Part shown: piece after piece, positions 10,546 to 24,179 of the stretch
How positions within the stretch are numbered: position 1 is the stretch's first letter
Layout of the letters: each line of letters starts with the position of its first letter
Source of the DNA: Gonatopus flavifemur
Lineage: Eukaryota; Arthropoda; Insecta; Hymenoptera; Dryinidae
Direction: 5' to 3'
DNA length: 64,000 nt
NCBI GenBank assembly: GCA_018340375.1
Contig: JAFFJZ010000007.1
Span: forward strand, 24,216,001-24,280,000
The notes under the pieces: generated by a model
Told to the model about the DNA's origin: nothing
The model's input: only the letters and a program-made list of their open reading frames with translations
Database searches by the model: none
Program-made: the position numbers and the translations under genes

Positions 10546-13500
10546 GAACAAAACGTTCAATTCCGTACGATTCTTCCTTTATGCATCGATGATATAAATA
10601 ACACGGTTCGAAGATAGAATAGTGGATGCCGTGAACGTTTGGATCTACACCGATATGATACAAAACAAATCATAAAAATACAACGGGTCATCGTGAATCA
10701 AGGTAGCATGAATTTTTGACGATGAAAACCCAATTATTTGAGTGCAAGCGATTCGGTATCCGCCAGGTCGAGGACATTTTTTTAGGTCAACGAATATACA
10801 AATATGTCACTTTCAACTTAATTTATTTATCCTCCCCCCCCCCCCATCAAAAAGAATATTCAATTGTTGCATATTGGATTTGATTTACAAAATATCATTT
10901 GCAATATATTTCGTCCCGTATAAGGCTCATTATACGGATGAAATCAAGTGATTTCAATATTGAGTAATTGATTCATCTGAAAAAGCGTGAATAAGAAAAT
11001 ATGAAAAGCACAATTTACATATTTTGGTTGACCTAAGAATCCGAATGCGAGGAGTTGATTGAAGAGTTGCGATCGATCATTGGTGTATTTATAATCACTT
11101 TTAAATATAATATACGAAACTTGGTGTAAAAGAAAACAATAAAATTCGGTTCATGATGTTGGTTGGAAACTAATGGAACTGAACAAAGGATTTCATTGGT
11201 TTTATCCGCTCACCGATAATCCAGATATTAGACCTCCGTCTGAAAAAGAGAAAAAAGTTCCATTATTGAAGATCTGTTTATCCAAATGATGTGAATGCTT
11301 TTATGAATAGGTTGCCGCTCGACACAGCCCTTTTATCTTCTGTCTAGAGTTTTATCCAGAGACTTTAATTGTTTATACATTTTTTCCTCGACGCACTCAA
11401 AAGAGAATGAGGACACGATTGATTTTTTTATATGAAAAGTAAGTGTGCTGTCGATTCTCTAGTCTCAGAGACTCGTGCGGCTACATCCCTAGAACTTAAC
11501 GAATCGATTGAGGCAATGGATAGGAAGTTTCAAGAAGAGTCGAGTTGAATAATTTGCAGATTCCTTCATATTTTATCCCACTAAATTCCTCAAACATTCA
11601 TCATAACAACTTATTACTTCTCCTCCTTCTTCAATTGAAAATTAGATTTCTTGAGAATTTAGTCATTTATGTAAAAATTTTTATACAAATGGGATAATTA
11701 ATTCCCCTCGATATCAATTATAGTTTCCAGTTTTTGCTTTGTCATGATAAATTCTCATGCTCATTTTGGTATAATCGCGTCTGTGAATATTCCATCATCG
11801 CACAAGTGTTTAACGAATCGAGATTTGGTACACCAGAGGTGAACGTACAATTGGTTTGAAAGGGTATAACCGGACACTGTGAATTGTAACCCTTATTCTA
11901 CGTGGTATAGTGATTAAATGCTGTGCATGTAACAAATCCATAAGTGAAAACTGATACTTGAGATTAGGTCAACGACTTGTACGTGTGAATGAAGTCTATT
12001 GAAGGCAAATTTCCGTACATTTGATACCACGTGTAACATTTTTCAGTCCATGCTCTTTTAGTTTCATTCTATTCTTTGTTTTCTTATTTCCATATCATTT
12101 TGACGGAATTCGATACAGAATAGAATTGAAATTAACTATCCTGCTATTTGTACAGCCTGCACTTCAAAAATCACTGTTCAGTTTCGTGGTAGTTTAATAT
12201 GTATTGTATAAACCATTTGTCTTCCTGCCAAATACAAATACTCGGCTTTTTTCACATCAACATTTGGCTTCGAAGTTTGCCTCGGTACTTCAGTTGCAGG
12301 ATCCTTTTCTTACTACGTAATATAGCAATGAGATAATCAACTTCTCATAATAAACCACTTCATGTCTTTCCCTAAAATAGGTCAGATTCATTATATTTCA
12401 AGGGCAATTTGCGAATAATATGTTGAACCAGTGAAATCTTTTCCGCATGAGTCTGGGATAATATTATATCCATGAAAATCAAATTTTGATGTGATGAATT
12501 TACTTGAATGAAAATTAGTACATCAAACGTCCAGTAAAAGGATATCTCAGATGAAAATTCAGCCTATTCAGACTGAATTGCTTCAATGAAATTTTCAACT
12601 GATGAATGAACTGATGAAAAGCATTGAGATTTTTTTTGTTGCTATTCTTTTTTTTCCTTCTACCCTCATAATTATTAATACCAATGACGAAGAGGGATTG
12701 CTTCTTCATCACTTTTTCATTTCTATTTCATTTTCAGTTACATTTGAGTGATAAATAATTCGATAGAACAAAGTATTTTCATTCTCCGTATACAATTTTT
12801 CAAGATACGCGAATGCAAAGAGTATAATTGTATCTTTATATGCGACAAGAAATTCGAGGCAAGCGATTCTAGTTCACTAGAATTAAGATTGAATTACACG
12901 TGCGTCGTACAATATTACATTATATATGTTTCATAATTCAAAGTAATCAGGGCTCGCGATACGTTACGATTCAACTAATCGAGAACGATTTCTTTTTTTT
13001 TTCCTCAATTTGAGGAGAAGAAAAATGGAAATGTTTTTTCGATATACTGATATGAAACAATCCTTTGAAGAAGTTCCCCCCCCCCCCTCCCGACACAAAG
13101 GCAAAGTATAGAAACAAACATGAAAGTTTCATAAGCGAGAGAAAAGCAATAAAGAAAACTTTTCTATAAGATGTTATGGATCGTTTGGGATCGGAATGAA
13201 AATATTAGGGTGAATCAACTTTATTTTTTTTGTTTCGGAATCCAAGCTTCTTCACTTCATCTCATATTTCTCGTCAGCAATCTTTGGGAATTCACGCACC
13301 ATAAAAAAGTTTGCGCACCAAATTCCCACGTTGTTTGTTACTCCCTCCATTGAATCTAAGGGAATTCATAATGAAGAAGAATATAGATTTTGTCAAGTTG
13401 ATTTTAAATTTCATTTTCAAGTAGAATAGCAATTTTTAATCGGAGGGAACGTTTAGTTTCCATCCACCCTCTTACATATTCATATCGAAGAGGATGAGCG

Positions 13501-14224
13501 AATGGAATACTTAAACCCTTGCTTTTCTTCCATTTCATCGGAGCTCGAGGAAAAGATGCACCGCTAACGCTGGTAACACTTTCCCACTTCTCCCTGCTGT
13601 TCTCTTCCCTTCGACACGATTCGAATCCTATCTTAAGTTTCAACGCGAGTCGAGATACTTAGAGAGGATCCACTCCACACTCTGGGGGCACTATTTTCCC
13701 TCCTTCTCCCGTCCAAATCCTCCTCGGAACGTAGGTCGACTCGAGTCGACGATTCGTAGGAAAACTCTCAAGTTCATAGCTCGAAGCTGAAAGCGTACAT
13801 CTACAAAGCGTCTTTGGGATATGCACGTATAGAATATCTGTACGTACAAACACATCCGCGGAGGTATGAAATGAAGTTTCATATATGTATACATCATCTT
13901 AGTCACAAAGAAAGGGAGAAAAAGGTCATCTTTGAGTTGAGAAAGAGGGTAACCTTGACTGCGTTTTCGCGAAATGAGTTTGCATTTAACACCACGTACG
14001 CTCGGATATGCATATTCATATACGACTGTGAGTATGTATATACCAGGGTATTGTGATTCAAAAATGTCTAAGAGTCGACTGCGGATTCTCGTAAACATTG
14101 AGACGAAGCTGGCGAGCTATGTTTGACGAGATTTCAATCTGTTTGATGTTGTATATACGATGATTAGAATTCGGGACATCCTGACGTTATTGAAACTTGG
14201 AACAGGAGTGAAAGGAAGAGACAT
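10546..14224. other. Intronic DNA without recognisable genes
   Basis: AT-rich sequence with homopolymer runs (C near 10836 and 13078). The block at about 13440-14100 is less AT-rich and has overlapping open frames on both strands, but I see no motifs or convincing splice signals. No repeat family beyond simple runs was recognised. Confidence 0.45.
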
Positions 14225-15350
14225 TCAATGGTCAATTGCTTCCTCGTTAGAGAGAAGCTTTGTAATCGTTTCGAGGGACCAACAATTTTTTGTCTCCAAA
14301 CTCCAAATCTCTTAGACCAAAATGTTCCTCAGAGCTCAGGGAGTAATTCTGGTTCCGTGTCTGTCTGTCTGTGTGTCTGTGGGGATGTGAACTATTCTGC
14401 GATCGCGCATATCTTCCGTTCCTATTATCCGATCGTCATGAAAATTTTACCGCAGTTGGAAACCGAGCTGATAGTGGTCCAATATACGTTTCAACCTGAT
14501 TCTTACAGAAGAACGGCAGGGGTGATGTAAAATGTTATGAAAAAATCATGATTCTGCGACCGCGTATATCTCCGCTTCCTATTATATCCGATTGCAATGA
14601 AACTTATACCACGTTCTAGTGATCATCCGATGGTGGTCCCATATGAGTTTTATCCTAATCGATTGAAAACTGTGGACAATTTTTGTTTCGCGATTCACAT
14701 TATTTGACAATATTTTGAAAGCATGCCTTCCCCATGTCGGTATCATCAAAATGCCATGAAACTTGGAGTATAATCAGATTACGGGGGTTAGTTGTATGGT
14801 GTGAATTTGAAACAAATCGGAATTGAAGGAAGAAAGTGGTAAGCACTGAGCTTCGAAACCAAATTTGAAAATTTCGTAAACATCGTTATCATGCGGATAA
14901 CTTCCGTTCCTATCAACCAATTTTGATGAAATGTTCACCACAGCTTTATGCAGGGTGGATCGCAGTCCTATACAAATTTCAACCTAATTCTCTAAGAAAA
15001 ACGGGAGAGGGAAAGAAAAAATGTTATTGAAAATTGTGATTTTGCGACCGAGCATGTCTTCGCTTCCTGTTATCCGGTTGGAATGAAATTTTCACCACGT
15101 TCTAATTGTGATTCGATAGTGTTCCCACATGAGTTCCATCACAATGGGTTGAAAACTGGGGAAAATTTTCTCTTGTGATCCGCGTTATTTGACAATATTT
15201 CGAAAACATGCTTTCCCTATGTTCCTATCATCCAAATGCCATGTAATCTTGAACATATCCAATCTCGGAGGCATTAGTTGTACGGTGTAAATTTCAAGCA
15301 AATCGGAAGCGAAGGAAGGACAGGGTAAGCATTAAGCTTCGAAACGAGGA
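14225..15350 (+). repeat. Dispersed repeat, copy 2, with internal duplication
   Basis: This is the forward-orientation counterpart of the repeat at 9054-10545. After the TGTCTGTCTGTGTGTCTG microsatellite it contains related internal blocks: about 14545-14740 and about 15035-15230 share TGCGACCG, TCTTCGCTTCC-like, CACGTTCTA, TTGAAAACTG and TTTGACAATATTT in the same order. It ends near the word TGCCAATTGGCA, which is also at the far edge of copy 1. Non-coding; family not identified. Confidence 0.65.
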
Positions 15351-18300
15351 AGCCATGTGCCAATTGGCAAAGTTTTTTTTGTTTTTATTCGTAGAATGGA
15401 TTGAACATGATTCATGTTCATGGTTGGACATGATTCGAGGCCCTATTAAAACCTTATGAGGCCTCGTCAAGACTCATCAGGTCTCGCAAAAACGCTGGAG
15501 AATGCTACGAATTCTACTTTCTAAACATGAAGTAGTGAAAATTCCACTCGAACGGAAAGATAGCCTGAAGATTGAAATTTCACTTTGTTGGAGTGCAGCC
15601 AAAAGCGAATCTATCTTTCCGTTTGAGTAAAATTTTGATTCTTTCGAATTCAGAGTGTAATGTTTGGGAGGACATTTTTTTGAAGAAATCTGAATATCAT
15701 TGTATGAAAAAATGATCTTGCTGAGTGATTCATTTGTTCCTCATTTATTGTACGTAAGAATAAGCGAAAAATAGAAGAATTTTCATCACAAAATACAAGA
15801 AGTGAAAAAACAAGGAGAAAAGAACGAAGTAACAAAAACACAAACCGAGCCACTTTTTTACTAATAATACTTCAGATTTATGTTTCCGTAGTCTCGAAAT
15901 TTATGAGGGGAGTAAGAAAAGTAGTTCCAGAATGAAGCCGGTCATTGAATAATTTTGGTTGATTTCAATTTCGTAAGGTATCAGTAGAGCGTGGAATAAT
16001 GAAAGCTGATACGAATCAGAACTTTTATTCCGTCAAGATTATTATGCGAGCATAAAAATATGCGAATGCTGCAGTTTTATTACAGTGTATATACTTTGAT
16101 AAAAGTATGTAAAATGAAAATTTATGGGGTTTTCAATCCATTCGATCTGAATGGGAAAAAATGTATTCTCACATATCTAATATATTTTCTTGAAAGAAAC
16201 CGGTCTGAGAAAAATCACTTCGTAATTTATTGACTATTCGTTTTCTAAATATTTCTCTGTGCACTCAATAATCCAGTTGATTCTTTTGTTCTGTTGTAGG
16301 TTTAAAAGTGGGTATGCGAAAGGCCCATGTATTTTATTTGTACTTCATTTCATTGTTAGTTGTTGAAAATGCAATTCAAAACTGATAGGTTTTTCATCTG
16401 CTTGTGTAGGGTATTCCAATTTCAGGAGATTCCGTTAGACACTGACAGAAATTTCATAGCTGACTCTGCTCGATATTCCGGTAGATTGGAAAACCCATTT
16501 GAATACTGATAAAAAATATTCGATAATTGTACGCATTTGTTAATTTTGTCAAAATACACTACTTCCCTGGGCCTTGGCTTTGACTGGGGTGCACCCCCCC
16601 CCCTTTTTTTAAGGCAGGACCCAGGGATGGGAGGAAGGTGCGTGATACACAAATCACTTATCTATACAATTAACCCCTCAGCTATGCGTTTGAACTACTC
16701 ACTGCAAAAAACGTTCATTGGGAAATTTCAGCATTTCACTGGGAATTATGAATCAATACATTGAACTGAAAGTTCCAGTACATTTGCAAAAATATGTCAG
16801 CACATTCACTAGAATTTCACTGCACAAGTTGGAATTTTGGAGTGCAGAATCCGTGAAATCCCAATAAATGTATTGAAAGATGCATTTAAAACAAGGAAAA
16901 GTAAATTGGATTGAAAAGAATAAAAAAATAATAAAATGACATTAAAATGAAAAAAACAATGAAATAAAATGAAATGATGGAATGAATAATATTTATTTGG
17001 ATGATGAAGATATTATTTCATTATCATATCAGCATTCACATTGTTAATTGAGTATATTGACTGAACGATAAATAAACACACATTCTTTTCTGAATGAAGT
17101 TACGTTCGTTCGTTGACAATCAAGCTTCAACCTCACAACATTGTGTTTATTCATTTTCATGTATTTTATATTCCTTGTACTAAAATTAACTGGTAACTAA
17201 CTAATCAATTTCCATGAATTTCAAAGTCAAAATGTAATAAATAATTCTATCTCGCAAATCACTTTTCACAAAGTTGACAAAGTGCTTTCAAGATTACGTA
17301 CGTACTTCTTCTATGAACGCTTATTACACTTTGTCGATGGGAAGAGTCACTCGAGTGGAAATTGAAACTCATCACTGTTTAGCTATGGCTCAGTCAATTT
17401 TGATTTATCTTGATCAATTTTGGTGGCATCTCACCACTGACTAGTAATTTCAGGCAGTGGAGAGGTAGTGATGTAACGCTTACATCTTCCAGTGACTGGC
17501 ACAGAATAACTATCCAGTTAGAAAAATAGCAGCTGGTTAGGAAAATATGCACAGCTGGAGTAGTTTTGATGATATAAAAACTGAAGAAATTGAAATTTTA
17601 TCTCCATACATTTGCACTGATAGACCTCAGAGAACCTGACTCCTTCTAAAGTTTGATAATCACAGGTGAATTGAGATATTCCAAGTATTCCTGAAAAAAC
17701 GCTTACTTGGGGATGGGTTTCGATCCCGCGCCCCTCGGATGATGAGTCAGATACGCTGTCCACTGAGCCAACTCCACGTTCACATACTATATTGGAGCTT
17801 AATTCCCCATTTTGTACGTATATTGGGAGGATGACGTCACATTTCCGCTACGAATACGAATCAAAATCGAATAAACGGTGTAAACACAAAAAAATACGTT
17901 GTTTGCGTAATTTTAAAATTGTCATTCAAAGACATAACATAATTTCAAGTTTCACCTGTTATTACTATTTACTGGATAGCCTCTTTGTGCTAACTAGATG
18001 GTGTATTCGTGACAGCGAAGTAACTTCTGTAATTCTCACCAACTGTATAGTCAATATGTAATTATTGACGAAAGTGTTACTTAAATGATCTTACCTCACT
18101 TTCTCCGTTGATAGAATTGAATTCTCCAGTGACTAGTGGATGACTGGATGATATTTTCAATGCAACACGACGTTACCTATCACTAGAATGGGATATATCG
18201 AAAGAAGTGAATAATCATGAGCACTGACAAGTCTACGAAAATAGTTACTTGTGACGATTTTACAGGGTAGCTAGACCAGGAATCTTCTTATTGGTTGTTT

Positions 18301-18416
18301 TTCTCTGGTCAAAAGAACTCATCGATTCTGACCAATTCTCATCGAATGTGTGAGAAATACTTGAGAGCATCGATTTCTGACGATTTAGCGTTTGTGAGAT
18401 TTGGTCAGATTCAATA
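15351..18416. other. Intronic DNA, mostly unremarkable
   Basis: It includes a small palindrome near 15540-15630 and AT-rich DNA at 15.9-17.3 kb. A tRNA-like segment lies at 17708-17775. No gene seen on either strand. Confidence 0.4.
17708..17775 (-). repeat. tRNA-like sequence, possible SINE head
   Basis: Read on the minus strand it starts GGAGTTGGCTCAGTGG, which fits an RNA polymerase III A box, and has GGGATCGAAACCC about 30 nt later, a near-perfect T-arm and B box. CAT falls near the anticodon position. The acceptor stem does not pair with the sequence at the 3' end, so this is more likely a tRNA-derived SINE head or tRNA pseudogene than a working tRNA. SINE body and tail limits were not determined. 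Confidence 0.45.
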
Positions 18417-18794
18417 CACTGAGAAAAAGGATTCGTTGACTCATTTGAGATTTGTTTACAGTAAATAAATCGTATATTTGGATACGAGCAAAGAAATATT
18501 TGCTAATATTCATTTTACCACATAGCTGTTGAATACACCACATATTTCTTTGAGTCAACTTCATACCGATTATGATTCGATAGATCTGAATTTGACAAGA
18601 ATTCATATTCATTCACATCAACTCCAATCACTTTGAATCAAATGAATGATTTGGTTATATTTAATAAATATGAATTCATTGACTGAACACAATGTTTGGT
18701 TATAATCAATATGTCTTATTTGTATGAAATGATACTTCTTGAAAATGCTCAACCATATGCGTTGGTTTGTCAGAAGGAAACCTTTTTCTCAGTG
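18417..18794. mobile_element. 378-bp MITE-like element flanked by TA
   Basis: The left end CACTGAGAAAAAGG and right end CCTTTTTCTCAGTG are exact inverted repeats, with TA on each side (18415-18416 and 18795-18796). The interior is AT-rich and non-coding, so it would need an outside Tc1/mariner-type transposase. Confidence 0.65.
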
Positions 18795-20766
18795 TAGTCA
18801 CCAATGGAGCAGGTTTCGTGATTAAGATTGAATGAGTAACATGAAGGCGGAATGAACAATACTCGTTTGTACGAAAATGGAGGAAGAAATTTCATCGGAT
18901 CTGATAAGGTTCATGAGCATTTGTAATTTTGGATGCAATGTCATTTGAACATTTGAATTTTTACATTAAACTTTACAGGATTCAATGAGTGTCTCACTGC
19001 ATAGAAATCCAATCAGGATCAATCGGTGGATTGACTATGAACATCTAAGATATCTGTGAATGAGAAGAAAGGGGGGGAATTACGAATGGAAGATTGAAAA
19101 TGAATCGATATTTGACCTAGGATGAGGGAACGGATTGGGGAATGAGGTTGAATAGGAATGTAACCATAATTAGTTCAGAAAGGCGATGACGACTATTGAA
19201 TGAGATTCAATCAGAACATCGTCTGATTGGTTAAGGAGGATTAGGGAAATTTTCTTGAAGGAACAAAACTGCACTCAACTCTCTAAAACTGAATCAGTGG
19301 AATTCCACTGGATTACAGTGATAAGTATACCACTGCGAACCAGTGCATATACACTGCGAATCAGTGAATATTCACTGATTTTCATAGTGAAATGTGACTA
19401 ATTGTGATCAGTGAAAATAACATCCAACTGCGGAATCAGTGAGATTCCACTGATTCAGATTTAGAGAGAACGGTCGCAATACACTGTAAAAAATATAGGG
19501 AGTTTGTTTTCAGTTCAATGCCCCCATCCTTTTTTCCTTCATTTGGAGGAACTATTCCGCTCTTTTGGTGTTGAATCCTCTAGGAAGTACAGGAAAAATC
19601 AATCAAATCGTGGGCCAAAGTCCTTCTCATGCAGGATTTTTCTGCCATCAATTTGTGGAAGCTAATTTCGCCATTATGTTTTGCAGTATATTCATTAGCT
19701 TTCAATAGATCGAATGGGCTATTTTTCGATTCAAATCTTCTGCAAGTAATTCTAAGTATACATCATGTCCATTCGTGTATCAGTAGATTTCTTAGATAAG
19801 TTGTTCGTTTCTTGTGAAATTTTCTTATTTTTTCCAAAAGGTGGAGAAAATAGGAGGGAAATGTGAAAGTTTGGCTAAACCAGTGGAGTCTTCTAAATGA
19901 TGGAAGTGATTTTTGAGAGGTGCTCATATTGTGAAAATTATGAATGGTTCTACCTCGTTTCAATGAGTCATGCCGTGGAAAAGTTTTACCTGTTTATTTC
20001 CATAAACTTGCAAAGTTGTTTTCCATGTTTCGTAAAAAAAGAAAATAGGGAAAAGAACAAGGAAACTTTGCTAGGACGAGGAAAACTATCCTAAGAGATT
20101 TCATTTCCTGATCGCACGGATATTAGTTGTTAAGCCAAAATAGGGGATTTCTTCCCCGTTCCGAGAAAATAATCTTTCTTTTTTTGGGTGTTAAATTCAC
20201 TAAATCGTGGTGGAAAGTTCTATCCATAAAGAGAATTTCGTTGTCACCATTTTTTTGGAGGAGATCTCATAATTATTTCTTCGAAGGTAGATCTAAAAAA
20301 ATGAATGCTCTGATCGAATGACTTTTGATCGAAGATGTATCCAAATTGCACGTTCTTCCACCGACAAAAGGTATTCTCCCTTTGTTGGTGGATTTTTACC
20401 ACATGCACTATTATTTTCATCAATTTTACGACAAGTTCATAGATATGTACAAATTTTCCCAACCCAATTACGCGTACGTATACGTAAGTACAATAGAGAT
20501 TTGATCTTTGAATTAAGAGGGTTGAATGTCTAGAAAGAGATTGCACGTTTCAATACTCCAACAGTCCACGAGGTAAGGGATTGGTACAGGCTTGGTAAAG
20601 ACTAGGCAATGATAGTGATTGGTCGATTGGATTTCCCTCGCATCCCTCTCACCTCCCTCATCCTGTGGAGAACCGGCTGAGTCAATCGTTGGACGGGATA
20701 ACATCAGAATGAAATAATACCGGTCACGTGACTAAATTCGTCGAGATTTTTCAAAATCCAAGTCCC
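18795..20766. other. Intronic DNA with degraded miniature elements
   Basis: A stretch with many CAGTGA/TCACTG words lies at 19270-19460 and can form hairpins. Segments starting at 19481 (CACTGTAAAAAATA) and about 20130-20275 look like worn relatives of the element at 26210-26462, sharing words such as TTTTGGGTGTT and a GTGGTGGAAA-like block. No gene seen. Confidence 0.4.
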
Positions 20767-20773
20767 TATAAAA
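20767..20773 (+). promoter_or_regulatory. TATA box of the nested Ala-Pro-rich gene
   Basis: TATAAAA lies 76 bp upstream of the ATG at 20849. This leaves room for a start site near 20795-20800 and a 5' leader of about 50 nt. TATA-driven promoters are usual for insect cuticle genes. An upstream ATG at 20792 opens only a short frame and may lie before the start site. Confidence 0.6.
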
Positions 20774-20848
20774 TCTCAGCACTGATCCAACATGAGCATA
20801 AGCTTACTTACTTCCAAGAAGTAAACTACAATCAACCAATCAATCAAG

Positions 20849-20860
20849 ATGTTCAAGTTG
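20849..20860 (+). CDS. Ala-Pro-rich cuticular-type protein, exon 1
   Basis: Twelve coding bases, ATG TTC AAG TTG (MFKL), are followed directly by a GTAAGA donor. Splitting the signal peptide after the first few residues is typical of insect cuticular-protein genes. Phase is 0 and joins to GCT at 25174, giving a continuous hydrophobic signal peptide. The ATG context (AATCAAG ATG) and the TATA box upstream support this start. Confidence 0.7.
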
Positions 20861-23800
20861 GTAAGAATAAAACTCATGTTTTTTAATCGTTTGGAAAATA
20901 AGTATCGTAGAGTAAAATCGAAAGGCACTTGAAAAGAGCTTTTAGGATTATGGGCGGTAGAGATAATCGAGTTTTTTAATATATTTTTGCCCCGATTTTC
21001 TGATACAGGCTATTGTACTTTTCCCGCGTGTGTATCCGTAGAAGCCAACATTCAGTGCAGTGTTGTAATTCTAACAACGTACATTGAAACATTGAAACTC
21101 ATTGTTCCAAATCCAGAAATGTTTGACAAATACAAATTGTGAGTGTTACAAAAGTTTAAATCTAATTCGATATCCTTGTGGAGAATGCCAAAAGTTTGAA
21201 AATAATGAGACAGAAAGCTTTTTTTGTGCTATTCAATACAGTGTTTCGATATTTGACATTGAAGACAACGGGGTTGGGATTTTCTTCGTGAGTATACCTT
21301 ACAAGATCCTCAGACAGCACAAATTTTTGATTGTCTCAAAGATTTCCGCTGGATGTCTTATGCAACCATTTTCACTGGCTTCAAGATACTTCGGTGAAGA
21401 AATCTGAAAGATGTCTTCAAATCTCTTTTAGATATCTTTCCATATCCAGTGGAAATCTTCTGGACAATGGCAAATTTTTGCTCGTCTGGGTCGTGATAAC
21501 ATCTTTATCATTTTCTAATCCAATAGAATTCTCGTTATGAAGATTCAGCTGGGTAGAATTTCCATTAATTATATGCAGTTTGTATGGAATATTGTAATGT
21601 TGTTATTAAATTTTCATTCAATTTTTGTGTGAAAAATGAGTTCTCAAATGATTATTCAAAACATGATGACAAATGAAAGCTGTTTAATTAACATTAATTT
21701 TTCGATTCAACATAAATTTGATGGGATTGCTTCCGAATACAATATTTTGTATCATTCATGTATGTAATTTCCTATCATACACTGAGAAGAAGGTACCTAG
21801 CTGAGGCAACTAAAATTTTAGTTGACGTAAATGAAAGTCTAGTTGTTTGAAATACGAATCCAACAGTTTATTGAATCCCTGAAGAAAATTTACTCAATTT
21901 GTACCAAAACACTTCATTCTCACGCCAATTTTTTGGAGGAAAAATGAAGCGTTTTGGTCAGAATGGCGTAAATTTTCCTGAGGGAATAGGGGTAAAGAAT
22001 CAATTGTGACAGATTAAATTTATTTGGTCCAACTAAATATTCGTTCAAAGTGAATCAATTTTCCCCCTGTTTAATATTCAACTAAACCCTTTCTCTTCAT
22101 GTATACACTTTTGATGGAAAATAAAAAAAAATGTGGATCCTCAAAATTCACGGGGGAAATATTTATTGACCCGTTACATCGAAAACAGAAGAAAATGTAT
22201 GGTGGAATCGATTCATATTTCAGTTATTTTTGTTAAAAAGACATTCATTAAAATCTCAATCCTGTGGCACAATTCGAGCAGAAAAATCGTCAAAAATATA
22301 TATATCTTGTATTGAATTATATATAAATTGTACATAATTTGGAAAATTCGTCTCCTTTGGAACGTTGCATTTCAAGTTTCGATACTATTGATCATTCGTA
22401 TAAAGTTCTTGCGTTACATATAAAAAAAAAGTATATTTTGTTCCACGTCAAAACCTAATGAAATATAACAGATTCACAATTGATTCTTTACGCCAATTTT
22501 TTGTGTACACGTGTTTGTAACCGCTAAATTTGTTCGAGAGATTTAATCTTTTCGTGTTATCGACCTCGTCAAGAATCAATGGTAAACTGATTCGAAGAAA
22601 TTTTGTAGTTGCCAACGAAATTATCCAAAGAACCATTCTCTTTCACTGGATAAAGTTCTGTAATTTCAACCCCAGTTGTTAAACCAGTTCATTCCCATCA
22701 AATATTCCACTTGAACAATCTAATGTTTGGTCAATTCAATTACACTTCATTTACCTACGTAATTCGATTTCTTGTCTGCAAATCACCGAGATTATTGGAT
22801 TCTTTTTCAATGCGTTAGTGTTTGGAGAAAATCGCTTTTCGTATAGAAAAAAGGATTTTAATAGCTGAATACAACTGAAAGAACTTCGACCACAAAAATA
22901 AGATATTCGGTTAAAAGTTCGTTACCAAAACATGATTCAATCATATAGATTGTGAGAACTTTAAAATCTCGCGAATGAGACTTTACGATCTTCGACTAAA
23001 ACATTTTCTCTTTGAGTAACTCCGTATGTTACGAAGACATAAGCTCAATGATTCCATGCATGCTAATGAAGAGAGTTTTCCTTCTAGTGCTCTATAATTT
23101 TTCTTCAAATATTCATGCTACTTCCTGTGAAAGATCGTGTCACGACTTGTGTTTTGTAACTACACACGTTACTTTCTTTCACCTTGAACTATTCAACACA
23201 TTTTCGCAGAAATATTTGTATAATTGATCATTATTATTCACATCAATTCAGTCCTCCATCGTATGATTTCTCATTCCTTCTATATCGAGTTTCCAAGATT
23301 CTTTGAAGTCGAATCACGAATTCTCTAAACTCTTTAAAATTCGGTACTCTTTATTTCACATTTTCCACAAATTCAATACGATCCGAATGTTTGACAAAAG
23401 TTTTCTGTGTATTAAAGTCGAACGATCGTCTCGCTAACCGAAGGTCGCGAAATCGTGTCGAGTGTCAAGAGGAAGATCCTTAACAAGAATCAGTATATCT
23501 GAGTTTTAGGTGTAATCTGACCAAGGATGAAACGAAAGAATTGTGACTGATCAACTTTAACTTTGAACTTTACATATGCCTCCGGTTCGGTTTCGAAAGA
23601 CCTTGAAGTCAGAAAAGAGAAAATGTAGAAAAAAAAAAGATTTTCATTAGTCAAGTTCCTCCTCGATGGATAGATAGATGGGTAGATGGATGAAACATTT
23701 TTGAACAAGACCAAATTAAAACACGAAGGTTGAGCTTTGAGTAATGAGAGACTGTTGTGGGATACATGTAAAGTATTTTTTTCCCTGAATTATACGAGAT

Positions 23801-24179
23801 ATCGAAGACACGAGAAAGATGATGACACCGTTTTGGAATTGTTTTTTTTTCTTCAGCTCATAGCGAGGATGTTATGACAACTGAAATTCTGAGGGATGAT
23901 AAACTTTTGTGCAAATTTCCGCAAGGGTACACGGGAAAAATGTCTTAGTATGAAGAACAAAAGTGTTTGATTGAATAATTTTCAATGATTTTATCATGAA
24001 GTTTTGTTAGAGAAACAAAACTTCGAAATTGTTTTGTACTACATACGATATGGAATATAATAATTTGGATGAAATCAACAGCAGAATTTCAGTGTTTTCA
24101 ACAAAACGTTTGGTTTGGCTCACTGGGGTGAGCCAAAAAAGTAACCTATTCAATTTATGAATTAAAATGGATCTATATA

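Noticed and set aside
13691..14098. 135-codon minus-strand open stretch in a less AT-rich block
   Set aside because: Overlapping frames are open on both strands, with no domain, splice pattern or promoter to support a gene.
17708..17775. Functional tRNA gene
   Set aside because: The acceptor stem does not pair, so I call it tRNA-like only.
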